Shown: positions 1 through 8,844, counted from the stretch's first letter. The stretch is 64,000 nucleotides of DNA from Curtobacterium sp. GC_Cur_3 (GCF_026544205.1 NZ_JALNUI010000019.1:1-64000), one strand, 5' to 3'. Numbers and translations are program-made. The notes: a model not told the origin generated them from the letters alone.

Positions 1-1
1 C

Positions 2-3000
2 CTCCCGACCACGGCGTCGCTGCTCGACTTCCCGTACACGATGTCCTCCATCGCCTGGCCGGTCGAGGGCACCGTCGCGACCGACGACCTGCCCGCACTG
101 CGGAAGGCCGGCACGAAGTCCACCGTCGTCGCGAGCAGCAACACCTCCGCCGGTGGGGACACCACGATCGCGGCGTCCGAGAAGATCGGCGACGACCACG
201 TCCTCGTCTCCGACCAGGGCATGTCGACGATGCTCCGTGACGCCGCCACCGCCACCACGCAGCGCGCCTGGTCGAGCGCCATGAGCGAGCTCACCGCGAC
301 GCTCGCCACCGCCTCCCGCCAGGGCAGCACGAGCGGCCCGGTCCTGCTCACCCTGGGTCGCTCGTGGCCGACGGACTCCACGCGCCTCAGCGAGGCACTC
401 GACGCCCTCGAGAGCACCGCGTGGGTCTCGCCCGCCGACCTCTCCACGGCCGCGGCGACGACGCCCGGGTCGCTCACCCTCGCCAGCTCCTCCGACGACG
501 ACGCCCGGCTCGACCAGCTGCAGCGCATCGTCGAGTCCGCCCATGACCTCACCGACTTCGCCTCGGCGGTCACCGACCCGGCCGAGCTCACCGCCCCCGC
601 CCGCCTGGCGGACCTCGCCGCGGCCTCCAACGCCTGGCGGTCCGACCAGGACGGCCTGGTCGCCGCCGTCGACGCCCGGGTCGCCAAGACCGACAAGGTC
701 GTCGCGAGCGTCGGCATCCTCAACGGCAGCAGCATCCTGCTCCTGGGGGACCGGTCCTCCCTGCCCATCTCGATCCGGAACCGGTCGGCGTACCCCATCA
801 CCGTGTTCCTGACGGTCCAGCCGTCGAACTCGTTCCTGCGCATCGAGAAGAACGCGGTCAAGGTCACGGTGCAGCCGGACTCCTCGAACCGCGTCACGTT
901 CCCGGTGACCTCGGTCGCGAACGGCAAGGTCGAGCTGACCATGGCCCTCACGACGGCCGCCGGCGTCCGCATCGCCGACCCCGAGGTCGTCGAGATCAAC
1001 GTGCAGGCCCAGTGGGAGAGCGTGATCACGGCCGCCGCCGCGATCGCCGTCATCCTGATCTTCGGTCTGGGCATCTTCCGCAACGTCCGTCGCCGTCTGC
1101 GGCGCCGCCGCAACGGCGAGCCCGACGAGCCGCGGGAGGACCCGAACCGCCTGTTCGTCGAGGACCCAGCTGGGACCGACGACCGGACAGGAGGCCCCGA
1201 GCAGCTCGCCGGGACCGCCACCGCCCTCGCCACGGCCGGCTCCACCGCCACCCTCGCCGAGGACGGCGGCGACCGTCTCGACGCCGCGATCCAGCGCGCC
1301 GGAGCCGTGTCGAGCCTCCCGGCCGACGGCACCCGGCCCGACGACAGCCGCACCGACCAGCCACAGGAGCCGACGATCAGCACCCCCCAGCCCCAGCCGT
1401 CGGCCGCAGCGCCCGTCGCCCAGCGCAGCCTGGGTCGGGCGAGCGCCATGCTCGCCGCCGGGACGATGATCTCTCGCGTGCTCGGCTTCGCGAAGACGTT
1501 CGTGCTCGCGTACGCGATCGGGCAGACGCACTCCCCGGCGGCTGACGCCTTCGCGGTGTCGAACCAGATCCCGAACAACATCTACGCGCTCATCGCCGGC
1601 GGCCTCCTGTCGGCCGTGCTGATCCCGCAGATCGTCCGCTCGATGAAGCAGAACGCCGACGGCGGCGTCTCGTACGTCAACAAGATCGTCACCCTCGGGG
1701 CGACGGCGTTCCTCGTCATCACGGTCGTGGCGACGGTCATCGCGCCCGTGCTCGTGCGCCTGTACGCGTCGCAGGCCACGGACGGCAAGGGCTTCTCGCC
1801 GGAGCAGACCGACCTGGCCGTCGCGCTCGCGTTCTGGTGCCTGCCGCAGATCCTCTTCTACGCGCTGTACTCGCTCCTCGGTGAGGTCCTCAACGCCAAG
1901 CAGGTCTTCGGGCCGTTCACCTGGGCGCCGCTGATCAACAACGTGATCGCGATCGCCGGCCTCATCGTCTTCATCGCCCTGTTCGGCGGCCGCGTGGAGA
2001 ACTCCGGCGTCGACACCTGGACGCCGCTGAAGATCGCCGTGCTCGCCGGCAGCGCGTCGCTCGGTGTGCTGGCCCAGGCCGCCTTCCTGCCGCTCTTCTG
2101 GCGTCGCGCTGGTCTGACCTTCCGACCCGACTTCCGCTGGCGCGGCGTGGGCCTCAAGGCCACCGGGACGGCCGCGGGCTGGCTGTTCGCGATGATCCTC
2201 GTCACGCAGCTCGCCGGCATCGTGCAGTCCCGCGTGGCGTCCCTCGGCACCGGCAGCGCGGGCAACGCGGTGCTGCAGAACGCCTGGCTGCTGTTCATGC
2301 TCCCGCACTCGATCATCACCGTGTCGATCGCGACCGCCTACTTCACCCGGATGACCCACGACGCCGAGCGCGGCGACCTGGACTCCGTGCGGCGCAACCT
2401 GTCCCTGTCGCTCCGGATCGTCGGGCTGTTCACGGTCTTCTCGTCCGTGGCGCTCATCGTCGTCGCGGTGCCGTTCGGCCGGATGTTCGCGCGGGACTTC
2501 GAGGGCGCGCTGTCCATCGGTGCCGTGCTGCTCGCCTACATGCCCGGCCTGGTGCTGTTCAGCATGCTCTTCATCATCCAGCGGGTGTTCTGGGCCATGC
2601 ACGACCACCGCACGCCGTTCCTGATGCAGCTCGTACAGTCCGGGCTCTTCGTCATCGGTGCCCTCGCCGTCACCACGCTCCCCGGCAGCGCCATCGGCGT
2701 CGGGGTGGCCGCGTGCACGACGCTCGCCGGCACCGCGCAGACGATCGTCGCCCTCGTGCTCGTCCGTCGCCGTCTCGGTGGCATGGAGGGCGCCGTCGTC
2801 ACCCGCTCCCACGTGCAGTTCGTGATCGCGGCGCTGCTCGCCGGCGTCGCAGGACTGCTCGTCGCCAACTTCTTCGGCACCTTCTCGGCCGACGGCTTCG
2901 CGATGGCGGACTTCACCAGCGCGGCGATCACGGTGGTGCTCTCCGGCGCCGTCATGGTCGTGGTGTACTTCCTCGCCCTGGTCGTCGCGAAGAACGGCGA

Positions 3001-3046
3001 GATCACCAACGCCGTCAGCCTGCTGCGCTCCCGCCTCGGTCGCTGA
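2..3046 (+). CDS. murJ: DUF6049-MurJ fusion, 5'-truncated lipid II flippase
   Basis: The reading frame is open at the window edge, so the N-terminus is missing. The first part (to about base 1080) resembles the extracytoplasmic DUF6049 protein that sits just before murJ in many actinobacteria, and it ends in one membrane segment (bases 1021-1080) followed by a very basic stretch. A low-complexity Pro/Thr/Ala-rich linker (about 1090-1430) leads into a complete MurJ/MviN domain beginning at LGRASAMLAAGTMISRVLGF, with many hydrophobic segments to the end. MurJ flips lipid II across the membrane for peptidoglycan synthesis. There is no in-frame ATG in the linker, and the only in-frame GTG seen (1307) has a GGAG just 2 nt upstream, which is too close for normal spacing, so translation as one polypeptide is the simplest reading. 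In relatives the two are usually separate genes (family knowledge); a missed separate start cannot be excluded. Confidence 0.85.
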   Translation, partial: LPTTASLLDFPYTMSSIAWPVEGTVATDDLPALRKAGTKSTVVASSNTSAGGDTTIAASEKIGDDHVLVSDQGMSTMLRDAATATTQRAWSSAMSELTATLATASRQGSTSGPVLLTLGRSWPTDSTRLSEALDALESTAWVSPADLSTAAATTPGSLTLASSSDDDARLDQLQRIVESAHDLTDFASAVTDPAELTAPARLADLAAASNAWRSDQDGLVAAVDARVAKTDKVVASVGILNGSSILLLGDRSSLPISIRNRSAYPITVFLTVQPSNSFLRIEKNAVKVTVQPDSSNRVTFPVTSVANGKVELTMALTTAAGVRIADPEVVEINVQAQWESVITAAAAIAVILIFGLGIFRNVRRRLRRRRNGEPDEPREDPNRLFVEDPAGTDDRTGGPEQLAGTATALATAGSTATLAEDGGDRLDAAIQRAGAVSSLPADGTRPDDSRTDQPQEPTISTPQPQPSAAAPVAQRSLGRASAMLAAGTMISRVLGFAKTFVLAYAIGQTHSPAADAFAVSNQIPNNIYALIAGGLLSAVLIPQIVRSMKQNADGGVSYVNKIVTLGATAFLVITVVATVIAPVLVRLYASQATDGKGFSPEQTDLAVALAFWCLPQILFYALYSLLGEVLNAKQVFGPFTWAPLINNVIAIAGLIVFIALFGGRVENSGVDTWTPLKIAVLAGSASLGVLAQAAFLPLFWRRAGLTFRPDFRWRGVGLKATGTAAGWLFAMILVTQLAGIVQSRVASLGTGSAGNAVLQNAWLLFMLPHSIITVSIATAYFTRMTHDAERGDLDSVRRNLSLSLRIVGLFTVFSSVALIVVAVPFGRMFARDFEGALSIGAVLLAYMPGLVLFSMLFIIQRVFWAMHDHRTPFLMQLVQSGLFVIGALAVTTLPGSAIGVGVAACTTLAGTAQTIVALVLVRRRLGGMEGAVVTRSHVQFVIAALLAGVAGLLVANFFGTFSADGFAMADFTSAAITVVLSGAVMVVVYFLALVVAKNGEITNAVSLLRSRLGR

Positions 3047-3150
3047 CCCTCCAACTGGAGCACGGGACCTGTCCGTTCACCGGCCGTGTGGAATGCCCCA
3101 CGGCTAGCATTGGTTGACCCGGTCAGTACGCAACGGAAGGGCAACCAGGC

Positions 3151-4137
3151 ATGCGCCAGCTCATCATCATCGGTTCCGGCCCGGCCGGGTTCACGGCCGG
3201 CATCTACGCCGCTCGAGCCCAGCTCAAGCCGCTCATCGTCGCGTCCAGCGTCGAGACGGGCGGCGAGCTCACGAAGACGACCGAGGTCGAGAACTTCCCG
3301 GGCTTCCCCGAGGGCATCCAGGGCCCCGACCTCATGATCAAGATGCAGGAACAGGCCGAGCGCTTCGGCGCAGAGGTCCTGTACGACGACGCCGTCTCGG
3401 TGGAGCTCACCGGTGACGTCAAGCGCGTCACGGTCGGCTCCGGCGAGACGTACGAAGCCCTCGCGGTCATCTACGCCACCGGCTCGGCCTACCGCCAGCT
3501 CGGCCTGCCGGACGAGGAACGCCTGTCCGGCCACGGCGTCTCGTGGTGCGCGACCTGTGACGGGTTCTTCTTCCGCCAGAAGAACATCGCCGTCGTCGGC
3601 GGTGGCGACTCCGCGATGGAGGAAGCGACCTTCCTGACCCGCTTCGCCGACAAGGTGACGGTCATCCACCGCAAGGACACCCTGCGCGCGTCGAAGATCA
3701 TGCAGGACCGCGCGATGAACGACCCGAAGATCGAGTTCGCCTGGAACAAGGAGGTCGTCGGGATCTCCGGTGCCTCCGCGGTCGAAGGCGTCACGCTCAA
3801 GGACACCGTCACCGGTGAGACCTCCGAGCTCGCACTCGACGGCCTGTTCATCGCGATCGGCAACGACCCCCGCGTGCACCTGGTCCACCAGCAGCTGCAG
3901 CTCGCCCCCGAGGGCACCATCGCCGTCGAGGGCCGTACCTCCCGTGCCGTCGGCGTCCCCGGCGTCTTCGTCGCGGGTGACGTGCTCGACCACACCTACC
4001 GTCAGGCCATCACCGCTGCCGGTTCCGGTGCGGTCGCGGCGCTCGACGCCGAGAAGTACCTCGCCGACCTCGACGACCACGTCACGGCCGACGTCGAGGG
4101 CGACGTCCCGGTCGAGCCCGTCACCATCTCCGCGTAG
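3151..4137 (+). CDS. trxB: Thioredoxin-disulfide reductase
   Basis: NADPH-dependent flavoenzyme that reduces thioredoxin in the cytoplasm. The 328-aa length is normal for the family. An FAD-binding GSGPAGFTAG motif lies at the N-terminus, the redox pair CATC is at about residues 133-136 (SWCATCDG), and the NADPH-binding GGGDSAMEEA follows. A C-terminal FAD segment contains VFVAGDV. The ATG start has a GGAAGGG ribosome site about 10 bases upstream. It lies 59 bp before its substrate gene trxA, the usual pair near the actinobacterial origin. The C-terminus carries a short acidic extension after the canonical AAxxAEKYL end. Confidence 0.97.
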   Translation: MRQLIIIGSGPAGFTAGIYAARAQLKPLIVASSVETGGELTKTTEVENFPGFPEGIQGPDLMIKMQEQAERFGAEVLYDDAVSVELTGDVKRVTVGSGETYEALAVIYATGSAYRQLGLPDEERLSGHGVSWCATCDGFFFRQKNIAVVGGGDSAMEEATFLTRFADKVTVIHRKDTLRASKIMQDRAMNDPKIEFAWNKEVVGISGASAVEGVTLKDTVTGETSELALDGLFIAIGNDPRVHLVHQQLQLAPEGTIAVEGRTSRAVGVPGVFVAGDVLDHTYRQAITAAGSGAVAALDAEKYLADLDDHVTADVEGDVPVEPVTISA

Positions 4138-4196
4138 GGAATGCGGCGGCACACGTCGCCGTTCCCCCCACCGAACGACTTCTCGAAGGAGTACAC

Positions 4197-4523
4197 ATGT
4201 CCAACGCCAAGGCAGTCACCGACGCCACCTTCTCGGACGAGGTCCTGAAGTCCGACAAGACGATCCTCGTCGACTTCTGGGCAGAGTGGTGCGGCCCGTG
4301 TCGCGCCGTCTCGCCGATCCTCGACCAGATCGCCGAAGAGCACGCCGGCAAGATCGAGATCGTCAAGCTCAACGTCGACGACAACCCCCAGTCGGCGATG
4401 AACTACCAGATCACCTCCATCCCCGCGATGAAGGTCTTCAAGGGCGGCGAGGTCGTCAAGACCGTCATCGGCGCCAAGCCGAAGCCGGCTCTCGAGGCCG
4501 ACCTGGCCGAGTTCCTCGCGTAG
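4197..4523 (+). CDS. trxA: Thioredoxin
   Basis: Small cytoplasmic protein disulfide reductant of 108 aa, full length for thioredoxin. The active site WCGPC is at residues 31-35, preceded by the typical ILVDFWAEW strand, and the conserved cis-proline region (SIPAM) lies near residue 75. The ATG is preceded by a clear GAAGGAG ribosome site 6-7 bases upstream. It is the second gene after trxB and is followed by a strong terminator hairpin, so the two probably form a closed transcription unit. Confidence 0.97.
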   Translation: MSNAKAVTDATFSDEVLKSDKTILVDFWAEWCGPCRAVSPILDQIAEEHAGKIEIVKLNVDDNPQSAMNYQITSIPAMKVFKGGEVVKTVIGAKPKPALEADLAEFLA

Positions 4524-4538
4524 GGACTCCCGCACGCT

Positions 4539-4580
4539 CGGACGCCCCGTCCTCCATTCCATCGGAGGGCGGGGCGTCCG
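4539..4580 (+). terminator. Terminator after trxA
   Basis: Stem-loop with outer arms GGACGCCCCG and CGGGGCGTCC and an inner CCTCC/GGAGG stem around an 8-base loop; one G-T pair joins the two helices. It begins 16 bases after the trxA stop. The tail has little T, as is common in GC-rich actinobacteria. Confidence 0.75.
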
Positions 4581-4711
4581 TCTGTCCGGCTCCGTCTCAG
4601 AAGCGAGTCTCGTCCGGAGCGGTCCACCCGTTCAGGATCGGCCTGCGACACACACCCGGGGTTCGCGGACTCCATGTCGTACTGTGGCGGGACGCCTCGA
4701 ACGGAGAACCG

Positions 4712-6016
4712 ATGACGAACGGCAACAGCCTCGACCCCTGGTACGACTCCTACGCCCAGCGCACGGCTGGTCTGAGCGCCTCCGAGGTACGAGCCCTGTT
4801 CGCCGTCGCCTCCCGGCCCGAAGTGGTCTCCCTGGCCGGCGGCATGCCGTACGTCTCCGCGCTCCCTCGTGAGCTCGTCACGGGCTCCCTGGACCGCGTC
4901 ATGGCCGAGGACGCCGCCATGGCGCTCCAGTACGGCAGCGGACAGGGTCTGCGGTCCCTGCGCGAGCACATCGTCGACGTGATGTCCCTGGAGGGCATCC
5001 GTGCCAGCGCGGAGGACGTCGTGGTCACCACGGGGTCCCAGCACGCGCTCGACCTCGTCACACGCCTGTTCATCGACCCGGGCGACGTCGTCCTGGCCGA
5101 GTCGCCGTCCTACGTCGGCGCGATCGGGGTGTTCCGGTCGTACCAGGCCGAGACGGTCCACGTGACGACCGACGAGAACGGCCTGGTCCCCGAGGCCCTC
5201 CGTGAGACCATCGCGAACCTGCGCGCCGCGGGCAAGCGGATGAAGTTCCTCTACACGATCCCGAACTTCCACAACCCGGCCGGTGTCACCATGAGCCGCG
5301 AGCGTCGCATCGAGATCCTCGACATCTGTCGCTCGAACGGCATCCTCGTGCTCGAGGACAACCCGTACGGCCTGCTCTGGTTCGACGAGCCGGCACCCCA
5401 GGCCATCCGCTCCATCGACGACGAGGGCGTGGTCTACCTCGGGTCGTTCTCGAAGACGCTCGCACCGGGCTTCCGCGTCGGCTGGGCCCTCGCGCCGCAC
5501 GCCATCCGCGAGAAGCTCGTGCTCGCCAACGAGTCGGCCGTCCTCGCACCGAACTCCTTCGGCCAGTACGTCGTCAACGCCTATCTCGACGCCGCCGACT
5601 GGCGCGGGCAGATCGACACCTTCCGCGGCATCTACGCCGAACGCCGCGACGCCATGTTCCAGGCCCTGGGGGAGTTCCTGCCCGACCTGAGCTGGACGCG
5701 CCCGAACGGTGGCTTCTTCGTCTGGCTGACACTGCCTGAATCCCTGGACTCCAAGGGAATGCTCCCGCGCGCCGTCAAGGAGCTCGTGGCGTACACCCCG
5801 GGCACCGCGTTCTACGCCGACGGTCGGGGCGGCCACAACATCCGCCTCTCGTTCTGCTACCCCACGCCCGAGCAGATCAGGGTCGGCGTCAAGCGGCTGG
5901 CCAACGTCGTGAACGACGAGCTCGAACTCGTCGAGACCTTCGGACCGACGGCCCGTTCCAGCAGCACGGCCCGGCAGACGTCCTCGGTGAGCGCTCCGCC
6001 GCCGAACATCTCCTGA
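4712..6016 (+). CDS. PLP-dependent aminotransferase (fold type I, AAT-I/2-aminoadipate type)
   Basis: Aminotransferase of 434 aa; its substrate is not clear from sequence. The PLP lysine is in SFSKTLAPG (about residue 248). The typical GSGQGLRSLR near the N-terminus, NPYGLLWFDEP (Asp/Tyr contacts to the cofactor) and a C-terminal RLSFC arginine for the substrate carboxylate are all present. The frame extends far upstream, but the ATG at 4712, preceded by ACGGAGAACC, is the natural start because upstream translation is a compositional artefact overlapping trxB and trxA. It lacks the N-terminal helix-turn-helix of MocR regulators. It sits between trxA and a D-Ala ligase-like gene, an arrangement I believe is common in Microbacteriaceae but without a known functional reason. 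Confidence 0.88.
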   Translation: MTNGNSLDPWYDSYAQRTAGLSASEVRALFAVASRPEVVSLAGGMPYVSALPRELVTGSLDRVMAEDAAMALQYGSGQGLRSLREHIVDVMSLEGIRASAEDVVVTTGSQHALDLVTRLFIDPGDVVLAESPSYVGAIGVFRSYQAETVHVTTDENGLVPEALRETIANLRAAGKRMKFLYTIPNFHNPAGVTMSRERRIEILDICRSNGILVLEDNPYGLLWFDEPAPQAIRSIDDEGVVYLGSFSKTLAPGFRVGWALAPHAIREKLVLANESAVLAPNSFGQYVVNAYLDAADWRGQIDTFRGIYAERRDAMFQALGEFLPDLSWTRPNGGFFVWLTLPESLDSKGMLPRAVKELVAYTPGTAFYADGRGGHNIRLSFCYPTPEQIRVGVKRLANVVNDELELVETFGPTARSSSTARQTSSVSAPPPNIS

Positions 6017-6059
6017 CCAGCACTTTCCGTCGAACACTGCAGTACCGGAGGTCCGCAAC

Positions 6060-7022
6060 ATGGCTGAGCTCACTCGCCGTCACGTCGTCGTCGTCGCCGG
6101 CGGCATCTCCCATGAACGGGACGTCTCACTTCGATCGGGCCGTCGTGTCGCCGACTCGCTGACCGGGTACGGCTGGCAGGTCGACCTCCGCGACGCTGAC
6201 GCCTCGCTCCTGCCAGCGCTGGCGGACACCCGCCCGGACGTCGTGTGGCCGGCACTGCACGGCGCCTCCGGTGAGGACGGCGCGCTGCGCGGCATCCTGG
6301 AGGCTCTGGACATCCCGTTCGTCGGCTCACGGTCGACCTCGGCACGGTTGGCATGGGACAAGCCCACGGCCTCGGCACTGGTCGCCAGGACCGGCGTGAA
6401 GACGCCGCGCTCGGTGACACTGTCCCACGACGTCTTCCGTGAACTCGGTGCAGTCGGGGTGCTCAAGAGCATCGCGGGGGAGCACCCGGTCCCGCTCGCG
6501 GTGAAGCCGGCACGGGGCGGCAGCGCCCAGGGTGTGACCCTCGTCGAGGACGTGGACGACCTCCCGCGCGCCATGGTGACCGCGTACACGTACTGCGACG
6601 ACGTCGTCGTGGAGCAGCTCATCCGCGGGACCGAGGTCGCCGTGGGGATCATCGACACCGGGGACGGCCCCGTCGCCCTCGCTCCGGTGGAGATCGTGCC
6701 GAAGAACGGCTTCTACGGGTTCGAGGCGCGGTACAACGCGGGGGAGACCACGTTCTACACGCCCGCACGGTTGTCGTCGGACTTCGCCACCGCAGCCTCG
6801 GCCGCTGCGGTGGCGGCACACGGAGCCCTGGGTCTGCGACACATCTCGCGTGTGGACCTCATCATCGACAACGCCGGCACCCCGTGGTTCCTCGAGGCCA
6901 ACGTGCTGCCTGGACTCACGGAGACGTCCCTCGTCCCACAGGCCCTGTCTGCGTCGGGGTTCGACCTCGGCTGGACCTACGCCGAGCTGGCCGAACAGGC
7001 CATCCGCGACCACCAGGCCTGA
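6060..7022 (+). CDS. ATP-grasp D-alanine--D-alanine ligase family protein
   Basis: ATP-grasp enzyme of 320 aa. The N-terminal AGGISHERDVSLRSG is the D-Ala-D-Ala ligase signature, followed by PALHGASGEDGALRG, VKPARGGSAQGV (ATP-binding lysine and Gly-rich loop) and FLEANVLPGLTETS (metal-binding Glu/Asn). A perfect GGAGG lies 8 bases before the ATG. The family joins two D-amino acids for peptidoglycan precursors in the cytoplasm. A second, more divergent ligase is encoded at 62334-63338, so at least one of them may serve another substrate. Proximity to parB/parS rather than to mur genes suggests a specialised role, but the sequence alone does not decide this. Confidence 0.85.
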   Translation: MAELTRRHVVVVAGGISHERDVSLRSGRRVADSLTGYGWQVDLRDADASLLPALADTRPDVVWPALHGASGEDGALRGILEALDIPFVGSRSTSARLAWDKPTASALVARTGVKTPRSVTLSHDVFRELGAVGVLKSIAGEHPVPLAVKPARGGSAQGVTLVEDVDDLPRAMVTAYTYCDDVVVEQLIRGTEVAVGIIDTGDGPVALAPVEIVPKNGFYGFEARYNAGETTFYTPARLSSDFATAASAAAVAAHGALGLRHISRVDLIIDNAGTPWFLEANVLPGLTETSLVPQALSASGFDLGWTYAELAEQAIRDHQA

Positions 7023-7025
7023 TTG

Positions 7026-7646
7026 ATGCCCAACAGGCGCAGTGTTCCACGTGGAACACTGCGCCTGTTGTCGTTCTCCACCCTCACCGGTCTGGCCGTC
7101 CTCCTCTGGGCAGAGGCGATCCACTGGCGGGCGTCCCGGCGCGGGTTCCCTTTGGGCGCTCCTCCGCACATCCCGCGTGGGAGCAGCGGCACCATCGTCG
7201 TCCTCGGGATCGCCAATCGAGGGCAGGACGCCAACGCTGTCAACCGGTGGCGCGCCCGCATGGCACTGCGCTCCGTGCCGGTTGGGACCACGACGACGAT
7301 CATCACGAGTGGGGGAGCCGTGCGTGGCCCCATCCCGGAAGCGACGCTGCTCGCTCGACACCTCCGCACCGAACTCGGCTGGCATGGACCCCTCCACGAA
7401 GAGCCTGCGAGCCGGTCCACGTGGGAGAACATCCGCAACGTGACGCCGTGGCTCGAGGACGCCGCGTGGATCATGCTCGTGTCGAACAGCGTGCACGCGG
7501 AGAAGGCGCGCGCCTACCTCCGCCGCCAGCGCCCCGACCTCGCGGATCGACTGGTTCCGGCACGAGACCACCGATTCGGTGAGATGACGCTGTTCAAACC
7601 GGTGCTCGCGGTCGTCGGACTCATCAAGCTCCGGTCACTCCGCTGA
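7026..7646 (+). CDS. DUF218 / YdcF-like (ElyC/SanA family) protein
   Basis: About 206 aa. A hydrophobic segment near the N-terminus (LTGLAVLLWAEAIHW) precedes a DUF218 fold: TIVVLGIANRG, ITSGGAVRGPIPEA and EPASRSTWENIRN match the family's conserved core. DUF218 proteins are linked to envelope processes but their chemistry is unsettled. The start is uncertain: TTG 7023, ATG 7026 and TTG 7068 are in frame, and none has a good ribosome site. The first two put a 40-bp perfect palindrome carrying a parS site inside the coding sequence, whereas 7068 would leave it almost wholly upstream. Confidence 0.7.
   Translation: MPNRRSVPRGTLRLLSFSTLTGLAVLLWAEAIHWRASRRGFPLGAPPHIPRGSSGTIVVLGIANRGQDANAVNRWRARMALRSVPVGTTTTIITSGGAVRGPIPEATLLARHLRTELGWHGPLHEEPASRSTWENIRNVTPWLEDAAWIMLVSNSVHAEKARAYLRRQRPDLADRLVPARDHRFGEMTLFKPVLAVVGLIKLRSLR
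7031..7070. repeat. Perfect 40-bp palindrome enclosing parS
   Basis: The 20-base left arm (7031-7050, starting CAACAGGCGC) is exactly complementary to the right arm (7051-7070, ending GCGCCTGTTG). The centre is the parS core at 7043-7058. It lies directly after the ligase stop codon and across the start of the DUF218 gene, so it could be a parS site, a hairpin terminator for the ligase transcript, or both. Confidence 0.9.
7043..7058. promoter_or_regulatory. parS: parS site 1 (ParB-binding centromere)
   Basis: TGTTCCACGTGGAACA, a perfect 16-bp palindrome close to the bacterial parS consensus TGTTtCACGTGaAACA. It is 0.8 kb from the end of parB and one of four such sites in 2.7 kb. ParB loads here as a CTP-dependent clamp (family knowledge). 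Confidence 0.92.
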
Positions 7647-7672
7647 CAGCTGCCATTGCCTCCGCTAGCCGG

Positions 7673-7688
7673 TGTTCCACGTGGAACA
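7673..7688. promoter_or_regulatory. parS: parS site 2
   Basis: TGTTCCACGTGGAACA, identical to site 1, in the short convergent gap between the DUF218 gene and parB. Its flanks are not palindromic, unlike site 1. Confidence 0.92.
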
Positions 7689-7842
7689 TCGCGCACGCGG
7701 GGCGACCGAGACCCTGCACTCTTGATGACGTGGATCCCGACCGGCCCGGAGGGTTCTGAGGGCCGTCACCGTCGGAGGGCAGCCACGGCCTGCCGCGGCC
7801 CGTTCTCCCGCGTCAGAGGGCCGCCTGGGGCCGTCTGGGGAA

Positions 7843-7858
7843 TGTTTCACGTGGAACG
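7843..7858. promoter_or_regulatory. parS: parS site 3
   Basis: TGTTTCACGTGGAACG, just beyond the parB stop codon (which is read on the minus strand). It differs from sites 1 and 2 at one internal base and the last base. Confidence 0.9.
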
Positions 7859-7863
7859 AGACC

Positions 7864-8844
7864 TCAGGATCCCAGGTCAGCTGCCCCGAGCTCCTCGAGG
7901 ATCCGGTTCAGGTCGGCAGCATTCGCGAAGTCGATCGTGACGCGGCCCTTCCGCGCTCCCACGGCGATGCGCACGCGGGTGTTGAGTCGATCGCCCAGAC
8001 GCTCCGCGATATCGGAGAAGTGCGCCTCACGCTTGTTGGGCTGCACCGGAGCCTTCTTCGGCGAGCCCTGTGCGAGCTGCTGCGCGAGCGCCTCGGCCTG
8101 TCGCACGGACAGGTCCTCGTTCACGATCTTCTCTGCCAGGTACTCCATGGCCTCGGCGTCTGGTGCTGCGAGGATCGCACGAGCGTGTCCAGCCGAGAGC
8201 ACACCGGCGGCAACGCGGCGCTGCACCGGGGAGGGGAGCCGGAGCAGGCGGATGGTGTTCGTGATCTGCGGCCGTGAGCGACCGATTCGCTGTGCGAGCT
8301 CCTCCTGCGTGATCCCGAAGTCCGCGAGCAGCTGCTGGTAGGCGGAGGCCTCTTCCAGAGCATTGAGGTTCGCACGGTGCAGGTTCTCGAGCAGCGCGTC
8401 GCGGAGCATCGCGTCGTCGGGCGTGTCCTTGACGATCGCGGGGATCGTCGCGAGCCCGAGTTCCTTGGTCGCGCGCAGACGACGCTCACCCATGATGAGC
8501 TCGTACTGCGGCTCCGTTCCCGAAGCACCTTCGAGCGGCCGCACCACGATGGGCTGCAACACGCCGATCTCACGGATGGAGTGCACGAGCTCCTGCAGCT
8601 CTTCCTCGCGGAACTCCTTGCGCGGCTGCTGCCCGTTCGGCACGATGTCCAGCGGGTTGAGGTTCGCCAGTCGTGCGCCGGGGACGGCCAGCAGATCCTC
8701 CGCGGTTGCCCCCTCTGCCATCGCGGTCGCGGATCCCGTGCCGCCGGTGGGGAAGAACACGTCGACGGGACGGTCCTGCTGGTCCGCGGCCGTCGGGATC
8801 AGGGCGCCGATGCCTCGTCCGAGTCCGGTGCGCTTGGGTGCCAT
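7864..8844 (-). CDS. parB: Chromosome partitioning protein ParB (CTPase)
   Basis: 326 aa. It binds parS and spreads on DNA to segregate the origin. It starts MAPKRTGLGRGIGALIP, a common actinobacterial ParB N-terminus that contacts ParA. The CTP-binding/arginine patch GERRLRA, the LIENLHR-like box (LLENLHRANL) and a helix-turn-helix with GRSRPQITN are present, with a C-terminal dimerisation domain. The ATG has GAGGAG upstream and shares one base with the parA stop (TGATG), so translation is coupled. Four parS sites lie within 2 kb. Confidence 0.97.
   Translation of the reverse strand: MAPKRTGLGRGIGALIPTAADQQDRPVDVFFPTGGTGSATAMAEGATAEDLLAVPGARLANLNPLDIVPNGQQPRKEFREEELQELVHSIREIGVLQPIVVRPLEGASGTEPQYELIMGERRLRATKELGLATIPAIVKDTPDDAMLRDALLENLHRANLNALEEASAYQQLLADFGITQEELAQRIGRSRPQITNTIRLLRLPSPVQRRVAAGVLSAGHARAILAAPDAEAMEYLAEKIVNEDLSVRQAEALAQQLAQGSPKKAPVQPNKREAHFSDIAERLGDRLNTRVRIAVGARKGRVTIDFANAADLNRILEELGAADLGS

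Noticed and set aside
7414-7427. Fifth parS (GGTCCACGTGGGAG)
   Set aside because: Shares only the CCACGTGG centre; both outer arms miss the GTT/AAC bases, and it is inside coding sequence.
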